From Parerythrobacter lutipelagi (lineage in GTDB: Bacteria > Pseudomonadota > Alphaproteobacteria > Sphingomonadales > Sphingomonadaceae): a stretch of 64,000 nt of DNA. The DNA is taken from NCBI RefSeq assembly GCF_005434975.1, contig NZ_SKCJ01000001.1:816001-880000 (forward strand). The letters run 5' to 3'. The position numbers and the translations under genes are program-made. Shown here piece by piece: positions 54,717 through 62,875 of the stretch. The stretch's first letter is position 1, and each line of letters opens with the position of its first letter. The notes beneath the pieces were generated by a model that had not been told where the DNA came from, ran no database searches, and saw only the letters and a list, made by a program, of their open reading frames with translations.

Positions 54717-54750
54717 GGGGCCGGGCGGAAATTCCGCCCGGCCCTTTTTA
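54717..54750 (+). terminator. Intrinsic terminator after the phasin gene
   Basis: GGGCCGGGCGGAA and its complement around a short ATT loop, followed by CTTTTTA: a ~12-bp GC-rich stem with T-run. Confidence 0.9.
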
Positions 54751-54874
54751 TTGGCCATCTCGCCGACAGGCTTTGCATTTCGTGAACCAATTGCTGGCTA
54801 TCATGCGGTCAACCAATCCCCGGCGACTTGTTGCCCCTTGCGCTGCGCCAAACCCTCACGATATTGGGCATCCC

Positions 54875-55282
54875 ATGCTTAACCTTTCCGACCATATCCT
54901 CGACGACGAGCACATCATCCTTGCCGGCGACGGGGAGCCTGGCGGGCCGGACAAAGGTGGAGAGGGGGATGGATCCGGGGACGGAGATGGGCAAGTCGGC
55001 ATAGCGACCAAAACCCGGACCAAGCCCAAGAAGCCAAGCCAGTACAAGGTACTGCTGCTCAACGACGACTACACGCCGATGGAATTCGTCGTGATGGTTC
55101 TGAAACGCTTCTTCAAGATGGATCTGGAAGAAGCGACACGGGTGATGCTCCATGTGCACCAGCGCGGCGTCGGCGTTTGCGGAATATTCCCGTACGAAGT
55201 TGCCGAAACGAAGGTCAACCAGGTGATGGACTTCGCCAAGCAGAACCAACACCCGCTGCAATGCACGCTTGAAAAAGCATAA
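54875..55282 (+). CDS. clpS: ClpS, ClpAP N-degron adaptor
   Basis: 135 residues from [13 protein letters not shown]; ATGs further upstream are in frame but add residues that do not look conserved. The ClpS core is [20 protein letters not shown], then [31 protein letters not shown] and the following hydrophobic pocket residues bind N-terminal Leu/Phe/Trp/Tyr. A glycine/aspartate-rich lead (residues ~20-45) precedes the domain. No clpA is adjacent in the window. Confidence 0.95.
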   Translation: MLNLSDHILDDEHIILAGDGEPGGPDKGGEGDGSGDGDGQVGIATKTRTKPKKPSQYKVLLLNDDYTPMEFVVMVLKRFFKMDLEEATRVMLHVHQRGVGVCGIFPYEVAETKVNQVMDFAKQNQHPLQCTLEKA

Positions 55283-55294
55283 GGGCATTTCGGC

Positions 55295-55804
55295 GTGAGC
55301 CGCCAGCCACATCATCCTCAACCCGATCGTGCGGGCCCCGGACAGGAAAGTGTGTGGAACTATCCCCGCCCGGCAATCTGCGAACCCTCGAACCGCAGGA
55401 TAGCAATCATCCACCGCGGGATCACATTGCTCGACACCAGCCGTGCGTGGCGCACGCTGGAGACGAGCCATCCACCGACCTATTATATTCCACCGGCTGA
55501 CGTCGCGATGGACTCTCTCCGACCTAACAGCCGGCGAAGCCTGTGCGAATGGAAAGGGCAGGCACGGTACTGGGATGTCTTGATCGGCGAAGAAACGCTC
55601 CGGGCTGCCGCGTGGAGCTATGCCGAGCCCACTCCCGCCTTTACACCGATCCGCGATTATCTGGCATTCTATCCCGAGCCGTTCGACCGGTGCCTGGTGG
55701 ACGGGCAAACGATCACACCGCAGCCGGGCCAATTCTACGGAGGCTGGATCTCTCAGTATGAAGCCGGTCCGTTCAAAGGCATTCCGGGCAGCCGGTTCTG
55801 GTGA
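55295..55804 (+). CDS. DUF427 domain protein
   Basis: 169 residues with a GTG start 12 bases after clpS. ESVWNYPRPAICEPSNRRIAI and LDTSRAWRTLETSHPPTYYIP, together with SLCEWKGQARYWDV and AFYPEPFDRCLVDG, match DUF427, a small beta-rich family of unknown function. It probably shares the clpS transcript. Confidence 0.88.
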   Translation: MSRQPHHPQPDRAGPGQESVWNYPRPAICEPSNRRIAIIHRGITLLDTSRAWRTLETSHPPTYYIPPADVAMDSLRPNSRRSLCEWKGQARYWDVLIGEETLRAAAWSYAEPTPAFTPIRDYLAFYPEPFDRCLVDGQTITPQPGQFYGGWISQYEAGPFKGIPGSRFW

Positions 55805-55884
55805 GCCGGTCTTCAGCCTTAAGGCATGACCTGCGCTAATTTTCGCGCTAGGGAGCATCAAGCAGCCAGTAGAAACGCAGCCAC

Positions 55885-57111
55885 TTGTTCAATTTTATTC
55901 CTGCCATCGACCGGTATATCCTGCGGCTTGTCCTCATGCCGATGGGTGCTGTCTTCGCGATCGCCGCCACGCTCCTGCTGGTCGACAAAATGCGCCGCCT
56001 GTTCGATTTCGTCGCTGTCGAAGGCGGTCCGGTAGCGGTTGTGTTCAAGATGCTGGGCGCGCTTGTGCCTGAATATGCCAGCCTAGCCATACCGCTTGGC
56101 CTGTTGCTTGGAATACTGCTCGCTTTCCGTAAACTGGCGACCACCAGCGAGCTGGACGTTCTGCGCGCGGTGGGCCTGGGCTACGGACGGCTGTTGCGCG
56201 TTCCCTATTTCATCACCCTTATTCTGATGGCAATCAACGTGGCGCTGGTCTTCTATGTCCAGCCAGTGAGCCGTTATTATTACGAACAAATGGAATATGA
56301 ACTGCGCTCCGGCGCACTGGGTGCTTCGATCAAAGTCGGAGAATTCACGACCCTTGCCGACCGCATGGCGCTGCGCATCGAACAAAGCGAGGATGATGGA
56401 CGGCGGCTGAAGGGCATATTCGCCCGCGTCGCCAACGAGAAGGGGCAAGTGCTGTCCATCTCGGCCCGCGAAGGCAATTTCCTCGCCACGGCCGACAGCC
56501 CGGATACTATCATCCTGCGGCTGACCGACGGGACAATCGTGCAGGATACGGGCGGCGAGAAGCAGACACCGCGCGTGCTGAGCTTCACGCGCCACGATTT
56601 GCCGATCGACCTGCCAAGGATCGAGGAGTTCCGCGACCGCGGCGATGCAGAACGCGAGTACATATTGCCGGAGCTGCTGCGGATCGGCTGGTCAAGCGAA
56701 CAGTCGCAAGAGAAGCGTGCCGCCAGTCAGGCCAGTTTCAACTATCGGCTTGTCGAGGTGGTGATGATGATCATGCTGCCGCTGCTCGCCGTTGCCTTGG
56801 CCATACCGCCAAAGCGATCGACCAGCGCGCTGGGGGTTTTCGTTTCTGTGATCTTGGTCGTCGCCTATCACAAGGTGAACCAGTACGGAGAGGATATCGC
56901 CGCTTTGGGAAGGGTCGATCCGATCGTTGCGCTATGGGGGCCATTCCTGATCTTCGCAGCGCTGATCCTGTGGATGTATTGGCGCGTTGCATTCGTGCCC
57001 GGCGGGCAAGCAATTGGCGCGCTTGAGAGCTGGTTTGCCAAACTGTCCAAACGTCTGCGGAAACTGTTTGGCCGCAAGAAGAGGGGCCCGCAACTGGCCC
57101 CGGCGGATTAG
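55885..57111 (+). CDS. lptF: LptF, permease subunit of the LPS export ABC transporter
   Basis: 408 residues with a TTG start; the first ATG would remove FNFIPAIDRYILRLVL, which is conserved in LptF. Three N-terminal helices (PMGAVFAIAATLLLVDKM, AIPLGLLLGILLAF, ITLILMAINVALVFYV), a periplasmic jellyroll (~140-250) and three C-terminal helices ending in a basic tail. With LptG and LptB it extracts LPS from the inner membrane. lptG follows after 5 bases. Confidence 0.92.
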   Translation: MFNFIPAIDRYILRLVLMPMGAVFAIAATLLLVDKMRRLFDFVAVEGGPVAVVFKMLGALVPEYASLAIPLGLLLGILLAFRKLATTSELDVLRAVGLGYGRLLRVPYFITLILMAINVALVFYVQPVSRYYYEQMEYELRSGALGASIKVGEFTTLADRMALRIEQSEDDGRRLKGIFARVANEKGQVLSISAREGNFLATADSPDTIILRLTDGTIVQDTGGEKQTPRVLSFTRHDLPIDLPRIEEFRDRGDAEREYILPELLRIGWSSEQSQEKRAASQASFNYRLVEVVMMIMLPLLAVALAIPPKRSTSALGVFVSVILVVAYHKVNQYGEDIAALGRVDPIVALWGPFLIFAALILWMYWRVAFVPGGQAIGALESWFAKLSKRLRKLFGRKKRGPQLAPAD

Positions 57112-57116
57112 CGGAT

Positions 57117-58214
57117 ATGCAGCTCGATTTCTTTCCTTCGCGGACACTGACGCTTTATATGGCGCGCATGTTCGTCTCGCGCATCGTCGCGATGCTGGCG
57201 GTGCTGGTGCTGGTTTTGATGGCGCTCGACCTTTTGGGCAAGACGGGGGAAATCCTTGCCGTGCCGGGAAACGGACAGGAAGAAATCCTGACCTATGTCG
57301 GTCTGCGTATCCCGCAGCTGATTCAGAGCTTCATGCCGTATTCGGTTCTGCTCGCCACGCTGATTACGCTCGTCACTCTCAACCAGAACAGCGAAGTGGT
57401 TTCCATGAAAGCGGCGGGTCTGTCGGCCCATCAGGTGCTGGCGCCGCTGCTGCTTACAGCAGCACTCGTTTCGGCTGCCAGCTTCGCCTTCAACGAGCGT
57501 GTCGTGACCCGCGCGACCGCTACGCTCAAGGCATGGGAAGGGAACGACTACGGACCTGTCCCGCAGGATTCCGGCGAACGAAGCAATGTCTACCTGACAG
57601 ATGGCAGCAACATCCTGATGGCCAAGCGTTTACTTGGCTCCGGCGATGCGATGCGCATGGAAGGTGTCACCTGGTATCGCCGCGATCCGCAGGGGATGCT
57701 GTCAGAACAACTCAAGGCGGAGCGAGCACGTTTTGCCGCACCAGGATGGAGACTGGAAAACGTCGAGGGGTTCGATGTCGCGACAGCCGCTTCGCGCGAG
57801 AGCGATGACATAGTTGTCGGCGAAGGTCTGACTATCGAGCAAATCGAGCTAGACAAGGTCGATGCCGACGCGATGTCATTTTTCGAATTGTCGGAATCGA
57901 TCGATGCCTATGAGGCCGCCGGCAGACGGACGAGCGAGTTGCGTGCAAAGTGGTGGCACAAGATTTCCGGTCCGCTCGCCGCATTCCTGATGCCACTGCT
58001 CGGTTCGGTTGCGGCTTTCGGCCTTGCAAGGTCCGGCGCACTGCTGTTGCGAGCGATCTTGGGCATGGCGCTGGGCTTTGCCTATTTCGTGGTCGACAAC
58101 GCCGCACTCGCGATGGGAAGTTTTGGCGGATATCCGCCGTTCCTCGCCGCATGGTCACCCTTTTTCCTATTCCTGCTGATCGGCGAAACCGTCCTGATCC
58201 GGACCGAGGAATGA
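57117..58214 (+). CDS. lptG: LptG, permease subunit of the LPS export ABC transporter
   Basis: 365 residues. FFPSRTLTLYMARMFVSRIVAMLAVLVLVLMALDLLGKTGEIL is the LptG-type N-terminus; six membrane segments flank a periplasmic domain (NDYGPVPQDSGERSNVYLTDGSN...MEGVTWYRRDPQG). It partners LptF. Its TGA overlaps the ATG of the acetyltransferase gene (ATGA). Confidence 0.92.
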   Translation: MQLDFFPSRTLTLYMARMFVSRIVAMLAVLVLVLMALDLLGKTGEILAVPGNGQEEILTYVGLRIPQLIQSFMPYSVLLATLITLVTLNQNSEVVSMKAAGLSAHQVLAPLLLTAALVSAASFAFNERVVTRATATLKAWEGNDYGPVPQDSGERSNVYLTDGSNILMAKRLLGSGDAMRMEGVTWYRRDPQGMLSEQLKAERARFAAPGWRLENVEGFDVATAASRESDDIVVGEGLTIEQIELDKVDADAMSFFELSESIDAYEAAGRRTSELRAKWWHKISGPLAAFLMPLLGSVAAFGLARSGALLLRAILGMALGFAYFVVDNAALAMGSFGGYPPFLAAWSPFFLFLLIGETVLIRTEE

Positions 58215-58726
58215 GCGACTGGTCGCTGCGCCTCGCGCGGCCCGATGATGCCGCAGACATGCCAGCCATCGAAGCCGCAGCAGGCGCGCTTTTCGACGAA
58301 ATTCAAGGGCTGAAGGGCATCGCCGGCCAGCATACATTGCCAGTTGATCGGCTACAGCGCTATATCCGGAAAGGGCACTGCCTGGTCGCTTACATGGGCG
58401 GTCAGATGGCAGGCTTTCTTGTCAACGAACCGATCGGCCGCGAGCTGCATATCTGGGAGGTTGATGTCCACCCGGGCTTTCAACAGCAAGGCATCGGGGC
58501 GGGTCTGTTGCGGGCCAGCCAGATCGATGCCCGCAACGCAGGTTTTCGCGCCATAACGCTGACAACTTTCCGAGACGTGCCGTGGAACGCGCCGTTCTAT
58601 GAACGCCTGGGTTTCGTGGAAATTGGCGATCTGGAATCGCATCCGCGTCTGGCGGCGGAATTGCAACAGGAAGCCGCACACGGAATGCCGCGCGAACGGC
58701 GCTGCGCAATGATCCACTTTTTGTAG
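58211..58726 (+). CDS. GNAT-family N-acetyltransferase
   Basis: 171 residues starting MSDWSLRLARPDDAADMPAIE. The acetyl-CoA binding motif is VDVHPGFQQQGIGAGLLRAS with typical Q/RxxGxG/A, followed by ITLTTFRDVPWNAPFYERLGF. Overlaps lptG by 4 bases. Substrate unknown; the GNAT fold acetylates amines of small molecules or proteins. Confidence 0.9.
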   Translation: MSDWSLRLARPDDAADMPAIEAAAGALFDEIQGLKGIAGQHTLPVDRLQRYIRKGHCLVAYMGGQMAGFLVNEPIGRELHIWEVDVHPGFQQQGIGAGLLRASQIDARNAGFRAITLTTFRDVPWNAPFYERLGFVEIGDLESHPRLAAELQQEAAHGMPRERRCAMIHFL

Positions 58727-58736
58727 GTTGAGCCCG

Positions 58737-59831
58737 TCAGCGCGCTCGCATTGTGCTCCGGGCAATACGAGTGACCAGATTCAGCATGCCGGGATGGTTC
58801 GCTCCGTCATAGGTCGAACCAATACCCAATTCGCGTTTCAGGCGGCGATGCGCCTCGGGTAGCGAATGATACGGCATCGAAGGCATCAGGTGATGCAGCG
58901 CGTGATAGCGCAGCCCGACCGGCGCCCAGATTTCCGCTGCAAATCCAGGCGGAGGGACATTTACCGAATCGAGGAACTGGGCCGTGACCGTCATCGGTTC
59001 GCCTTCGTTCTCCCACAGATGCGCAACAAGAGTGCGCAGCTGGTTGAGGACCGCCGTCAATGACAGGATCGCCATCGCGACGAGCAGCGGCTTCCATCCG
59101 AATACGAACACGCTCCCGATCAGCGCCCATGACCAGATGAAGCCTCCAAGCTCCTGCCAGAAGACACGCGACTTAACTTCACCCTCGGGCGGGCGCCGGC
59201 GGAATTCGGGATTGATCGAAAGCGACGAAAAGCGCTGCCAGACAAATCGGCGCACCGGGGGAATTAGCGCGCCAAGCGGCACAAGCACGGCAAACCGTAC
59301 GATAAATGCGACCGGCGCGAGAAGCGCAACCAGTACAAAGAGCGGCAGGCTCCACGGCTTCATCAGCGCAAGCGGCAGATATTCGGGATCTTCGACAGTG
59401 CCGTATTGCGTGCGCTTGTGGTGGATCGTGTGCACACCTTCGTAAACGAATGACGGGGTCAACATTGGAATGCCGACCAGCAGGTTCCAGCCCAGCCGGA
59501 AACGGGGCAGCGAGTTGCGATGGATATGGGTAAGCTCGTGGATGAACATGAGCGCACGATACAGCGCCAGCGACGCGATGAGGCCGCAGGCAATCGCCAA
59601 GGGCACGCTATCCAGCAGGATCGCACCGGCGATCCCGGCATATCCAACTGCCGCCGAGATCAACATGTCCGGCCAATAGATCGAGGCTTTGGCCTGCGCG
59701 ATGTCCTTGGTCAGATCCCGCGCTGCGCGCAGCATATCCTTGTCATCGGCCGAAAGGAACTGGGCACGCGTTGCGCGGACCGCCGGATCGCGCGGTGACA
59801 TTGCTGGATCTAGAGTCTGTTCCATCGGCAT
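58737..59831 (-). CDS. Membrane fatty-acid desaturase
   Basis: 364 residues. The three histidine boxes that hold the di-iron centre are HELTHIHR (~95), HTIHHKRTQYG (~135) and HALHHL near the C-terminus. Hydrophobic segments lie between (LISAAVGYAGIAGAILL, LPLFVLVALLAPVAFIVRFA, FIWSWALIGSVFVFGW). Such enzymes introduce double bonds in acyl chains or hydroxylate lipids/carotenoids. Its gene stands alone, convergent with the GNAT gene. Confidence 0.9.
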   Translation of the reverse strand: MPMEQTLDPAMSPRDPAVRATRAQFLSADDKDMLRAARDLTKDIAQAKASIYWPDMLISAAVGYAGIAGAILLDSVPLAIACGLIASLALYRALMFIHELTHIHRNSLPRFRLGWNLLVGIPMLTPSFVYEGVHTIHHKRTQYGTVEDPEYLPLALMKPWSLPLFVLVALLAPVAFIVRFAVLVPLGALIPPVRRFVWQRFSSLSINPEFRRRPPEGEVKSRVFWQELGGFIWSWALIGSVFVFGWKPLLVAMAILSLTAVLNQLRTLVAHLWENEGEPMTVTAQFLDSVNVPPPGFAAEIWAPVGLRYHALHHLMPSMPYHSLPEAHRRLKRELGIGSTYDGANHPGMLNLVTRIARSTMRAR

Positions 59832-59971
59832 TATCCAAGTTTCTCGGGCGCTTTACCGCAAATCATGCGGCGAGGACAAACAAGTCCTGTTGGCAACAGT
59901 TATCGACTGTCTTGCTTAAGGCGTCCAGTTAGACGCAGAAGGCAAAATCCCGGCTGAACAGGACGAAGCGC

Positions 59972-61129
59972 TTGAGCGACGAGCAGATAATCATCAAATC
60001 GGTCAACGACAAGGCCGGAAGGGCAGCATTCGTTGACCTGGGCCGCAGCTTCGCTGCCGCCACGCCGCATAGCGTTCCGCAAATCCGCAGCGAACTGCTC
60101 GAACTGATCGATCCGGCAAAGAACCCTTTCTTTGGCCACGCCAGAGTCCAATTGTTTCTGGCCTATCGTGACGGCAAGCCGGTCGGCCGGATCTCGGCTC
60201 ATATTGACGAATTGGCGCTCGAACTTCCGCCGGAGCAAGGGATGGGGCCCGGGACCGGCATGTTCGGCTATTACGATGCCGCAGACGAGGCCGTCGGCGC
60301 TGCGTTGCTCGAACGAGCGGAAGACTGGCTGCGCGAACAAGGGATGGCAAAGGCACTCGGCCCGATCTCGATGTCGATCTGGGAAGAACCCGGACTGCTG
60401 ATTCATGGTCACGACCACCCACCCATGATCATGATGGGACATCATCCGGCCCACTATCAGGCCTGGATTGAAGGCCAGGGCTACGCTCGTGCCAAGACTT
60501 TGATGACCTACGACCTGGACGTGAGCGACGATTTCCCGCCACTGATCCAGCGGATCGTCAAATCGGGTGAACACAATGATCGGATCATCATTCGTCCGGT
60601 CGATATCAAACGCTGGGACGAGGAGGTGCAAAGCGTGCTGCACATCCTCAACGATGCCTGGTCGAGGAATTGGGGCTTTGTCCCGTTTACCGAGCGCGAA
60701 ATCGCTTACGCAGGCAAAAAGCTCAAGCCGCTGATCAAGCCAGAGATCAACCGCATCGCCGAGCTGGACGGCAAGCCGGTCGCGTTCATGCTCACCTTTC
60801 CTGACATCAATGACGCGCTGCGGAAAATTGACGGGAAGCTCTTGCCGTTTGGCTGGTTTCACCTCCTGAGATGGCTACGCAATCCAGTCGGCGCTGGCAT
60901 GCGCGTGCCTCTGATGGGCGTGCTGAAAGAACTCCAGAATTCGCGTCTCGCCAGCCAACTTGCCTTCATGATGATCAGCGACATTCGCAAGTCGTCGCAC
61001 AAGAAATATGGCACCAAGAGGGCGGAAATCGGCTGGATCCTTGATGACAACCAGGGAATGGTCGCGATTGCGAACGCCATCGGCAGCACAGTGAATCGCG
61101 AGTATGCGATTTATGCCAAAACGCTTTAA
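59972..61129 (+). CDS. Large GNAT-like N-acetyltransferase family protein
   Basis: 385 residues from TTG (MSDEQIIIKSVNDK). Probably two GNAT-like modules; MFGYYDAADEAVGAALLERAEDWLREQGMAKALGPISMSIWEEPGLL and FNSRN-like WSRNWGFVPFTEREIAYA are typical of a family of ~380-residue alphaproteobacterial proteins of unknown substrate. No membrane segment. Divergent from the desaturase. Confidence 0.75.
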   Translation: MSDEQIIIKSVNDKAGRAAFVDLGRSFAAATPHSVPQIRSELLELIDPAKNPFFGHARVQLFLAYRDGKPVGRISAHIDELALELPPEQGMGPGTGMFGYYDAADEAVGAALLERAEDWLREQGMAKALGPISMSIWEEPGLLIHGHDHPPMIMMGHHPAHYQAWIEGQGYARAKTLMTYDLDVSDDFPPLIQRIVKSGEHNDRIIIRPVDIKRWDEEVQSVLHILNDAWSRNWGFVPFTEREIAYAGKKLKPLIKPEINRIAELDGKPVAFMLTFPDINDALRKIDGKLLPFGWFHLLRWLRNPVGAGMRVPLMGVLKELQNSRLASQLAFMMISDIRKSSHKKYGTKRAEIGWILDDNQGMVAIANAIGSTVNREYAIYAKTL

Positions 61130-61164
61130 TTCCGCGACTTCCCCTTGAGATACGTGCTCGTCAC

Positions 61165-61189
61165 GGAACGGATTGCGGCTCGCAGCGTT
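61165..61189 (+). promoter_or_regulatory. EcfG-type (general stress sigma) promoter of the response regulator gene
   Basis: GGAAC at 61165-61169, 16 bases, CGTT at 61186-61189: a perfect match to the alphaproteobacterial EcfG/SigT consensus, 43 bases before the ATG of the response regulator. Confidence 0.8.
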
Positions 61190-61231
61190 CACACTGATGG
61201 ACCAATAAGACCATGCAAGGCGCAACTCTCA

Positions 61232-61633
61232 ATGGCGGGAAAACCGAAAATCGGGAAAGTCCTCGTCGTCGAGGATGAAGCGCTGGTTGCGCTCGCCACG
61301 GAAGAAACGCTGCTGGATGCCGGAGCTAGCAAAGTCACGCTCGTCTCGACCACCGAGGAAGCGCTCCTGGCGCTTAAATCGGAAAGCCCGGACGTGGTCG
61401 TTCTCGATGTGCATCTTGCCGATCGTGATGATGGTTGGACCGTCGCTGAACTGGTCAGTGTTTTCGGACCGCGTGCGCCCAGAATCGTGTTCGCCACCGG
61501 TGCTCCTGACGCCATCCCGCCTGAAATTGCGAAGATGGGCAAGGTCTTGGCGAAACCATACTTGCCGGAAGAGCTGGTCAGCGCTGTGACGAAGAAACGG
61601 CCGCACGGATTGCTCGCCGGCCTTCGCAAGTGA
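61232..61633 (+). CDS. Single-domain response regulator of the general stress locus
   Basis: 133 residues from MAGKPKIGKVLVV. Receiver domain with acidic pair ED (VVEDEALVALATEETL), phospho-acceptor Asp in VVLDVHLADRDDG, Thr in FATGAPDA and Lys in LAKPYLPEEL. No output domain. Single-domain regulators in this position (LovR-like) act as phosphate sinks or tune the HWE kinases that feed PhyR. Its own EcfG-type promoter puts it under general-stress control. Confidence 0.88.
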   Translation: MAGKPKIGKVLVVEDEALVALATEETLLDAGASKVTLVSTTEEALLALKSESPDVVVLDVHLADRDDGWTVAELVSVFGPRAPRIVFATGAPDAIPPEIAKMGKVLAKPYLPEELVSAVTKKRPHGLLAGLRK

Positions 61634-61720
61634 TCGCTCTCAAAATCTGACAGTCGGGCCATAATGCTCACTGTCAGCCCCGCCCATTGATACGAACCCC
61701 CCGTAATACAATCCGTGCAA

Positions 61721-61756
61721 GAAAAAAGGCCTCCGGTCATAGGGACCGGAGGCCTT
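61721..61756 (-). terminator. Intrinsic terminator of the putative sRNA
   Basis: 13-bp perfect stem with a 5-base loop followed, on the minus strand, by six T. The T-run is on the minus-strand side only, so it does not serve the upstream response-regulator gene on the plus strand. Confidence 0.85.
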
Positions 61757-61808
61757 CGGGATCGTATCACCTGCCGCTTGGACGGGAGGGGGGTCTCGGC
61801 GGTGATAC
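61721..61808 (-). ncRNA. Putative general-stress small RNA (GsrN-like architecture) next to phyR
   Basis: Read on the minus strand. A 12-bp hairpin (GTATCACC plus GCCG-type arms at 61797-61808 and 61764-61776, one bulged base) presents a 20-base loop containing CCCCCCTCCCG, complementary to Shine-Dalgarno-like G-rich sequence. It is followed by an intrinsic terminator: AAGGCCTCCGGTC/GACCGGAGGCCTT (61726-61756) with a 5-base loop, then TTTTTTC. The 5' end is set by an EcfG-like promoter just upstream (61815-61839). No open reading frame of note is inside. Length ~88 nt. No expression evidence is available here. Confidence 0.6.
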
Positions 61809-61814
61809 AGATAA

Positions 61815-61839
61815 AATGCCCAACCTTTGAGGTGGTTCC
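61815..61839 (-). promoter_or_regulatory. EcfG-like promoter of the putative sRNA
   Basis: On the minus strand GGAAC (61839-61835), 16 bases, CATT (61818-61815); one mismatch to GGAAC-N16-CGTT. The predicted start falls at about 61808, the first base of the 5' hairpin. Confidence 0.55.
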
Positions 61840-61993
61840 CCAAGTTGAAAGTTTTTTCAAAAATTCCCTCATACGCCTGTTTTTAAACAGTTAAAAACTA
61901 CGTACAGGCTGCGATAGGCGGGTAATAACCCCGCGGCCGCTTGCAATGCGACGAGAAAATTCTCCATGAACAAAGTAGATCGCTCCATTGCTT

Positions 61994-62018
61994 GGAACTT
62001 AACCTGCGCGCAGGCGTT
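61994..62018 (+). promoter_or_regulatory. EcfG-type promoter of phyR
   Basis: GGAAC at 61994-61998, 16 bases, CGTT at 62015-62018, a perfect consensus ~30 bases before the phyR start; it implies positive autoregulation. An additional GTTTTTAA/TTAAAAAC inverted repeat lies upstream at 61877-61896. Confidence 0.82.
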
Positions 62019-62048
62019 TGCGATGCGCATAATTACGGGATGAAATGT

Positions 62049-62840
62049 ATGTCGCTCGGAGATCAAGTCGCTTCCAATCTGCCTTACCTGCGTCGCTACG
62101 CACGGGCGTTGACCGGGTCTCAGGCGAGCGGTGATGCGTTCGTACGCGCCACGCTGGAGGCGGCTCTGGCAGACGAAGGATTGAAAGCTTCGCTCTCTGA
62201 TGGCCGGGTGCCCTTGTATCGTGCGTTCAACAAGATTTGGGCCAGCGCTTACCAGGAAACCGGCAGCGCTAGCAGTGAAAGTCAGCACGAGGCCGCAGCG
62301 CAGGGCAGGCTGAAGCAGGTCACGCCTTTAAACCGGCAAGCACTCCTGCTTACTACGCTTGAAAATTTCACTGCAGGCGAGGCGGCAGAGATCATGGAGA
62401 TCTCCACCGATGACGTTGAACGCCTTGTTCGCGAAGCGGTTGAAGAAATTGATCGCGAGTCTTCGACAAGTGTTCTGATCATCGAAGATGAGCCGCTCAT
62501 TTCCATGCAGCTGGAGGATCTTGTCCGGTCACTCGGCCATGAGATAAGCGGGACCGCCGCGACCCGGACGCAGGCGCTCGAGGTTGCCGAGACAACCAAA
62601 GCGGGTCTCGTCCTTGCTGATATCCAGCTGGCCGATGGTTCTTCCGGCCTCGACGCTGTTGACGATATTCTGGCGCTCGGTTCTGTCCCGGTGATATTCA
62701 TCACCGCATATCCCGAACGGCTGCTGACCGGCGACCGGCCCGAACCGACCTACCTCGTGACGAAACCGTTTCAGGAAGCGACCGTAAGAGCCGCGATCAG
62801 CCAAGCGCTATTCTTTGGATCAAGCCGACCGCTTGATTGA
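62049..62840 (+). CDS. phyR: PhyR, general stress response anti-anti-sigma regulator
   Basis: 263 residues from MSLGDQVASNL, the usual PhyR beginning; an ATG 3 codons upstream is equally reachable. Residues 1-~140 form the sigma-like domain (LPYLRRYARALTGSQASGD; LLTTLENFTAGEAAEIMEISTDDVERLV). The receiver domain follows (LIIEDEPLISMQLEDLV, phospho-acceptor in LVLADIQLADG, FITAYPERLL, VTKPFQEATVRAAI). When phosphorylated, PhyR binds NepR and frees the sigma factor EcfG. nepR and ecfG are not seen in the window; the kinase gene is convergent just downstream. Confidence 0.96.
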   Translation: MSLGDQVASNLPYLRRYARALTGSQASGDAFVRATLEAALADEGLKASLSDGRVPLYRAFNKIWASAYQETGSASSESQHEAAAQGRLKQVTPLNRQALLLTTLENFTAGEAAEIMEISTDDVERLVREAVEEIDRESSTSVLIIEDEPLISMQLEDLVRSLGHEISGTAATRTQALEVAETTKAGLVLADIQLADGSSGLDAVDDILALGSVPVIFITAYPERLLTGDRPEPTYLVTKPFQEATVRAAISQALFFGSSRPLD

Positions 62841-62845
62841 TCAGG

Positions 62846-62875
62846 TTGAGTGCCGTCAGTCGGCGCTCAATTTTT
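62846..62875 (+). terminator. Intrinsic terminator after phyR
   Basis: TTGAGTGCCG / CGGCGCTCAA, a 10-bp stem with one T-G pair and loop TCAGT, followed by TTTTTC. It overlaps the stop codon of the convergent kinase. Confidence 0.75.

Noticed and set aside
61640-61940. nepR or ecfG gene between the response regulator and phyR
   Set aside because: Minus-strand frames here have no NepR-like helix pattern and are interrupted by the terminator; the sRNA reading explains the conserved-looking structure better.
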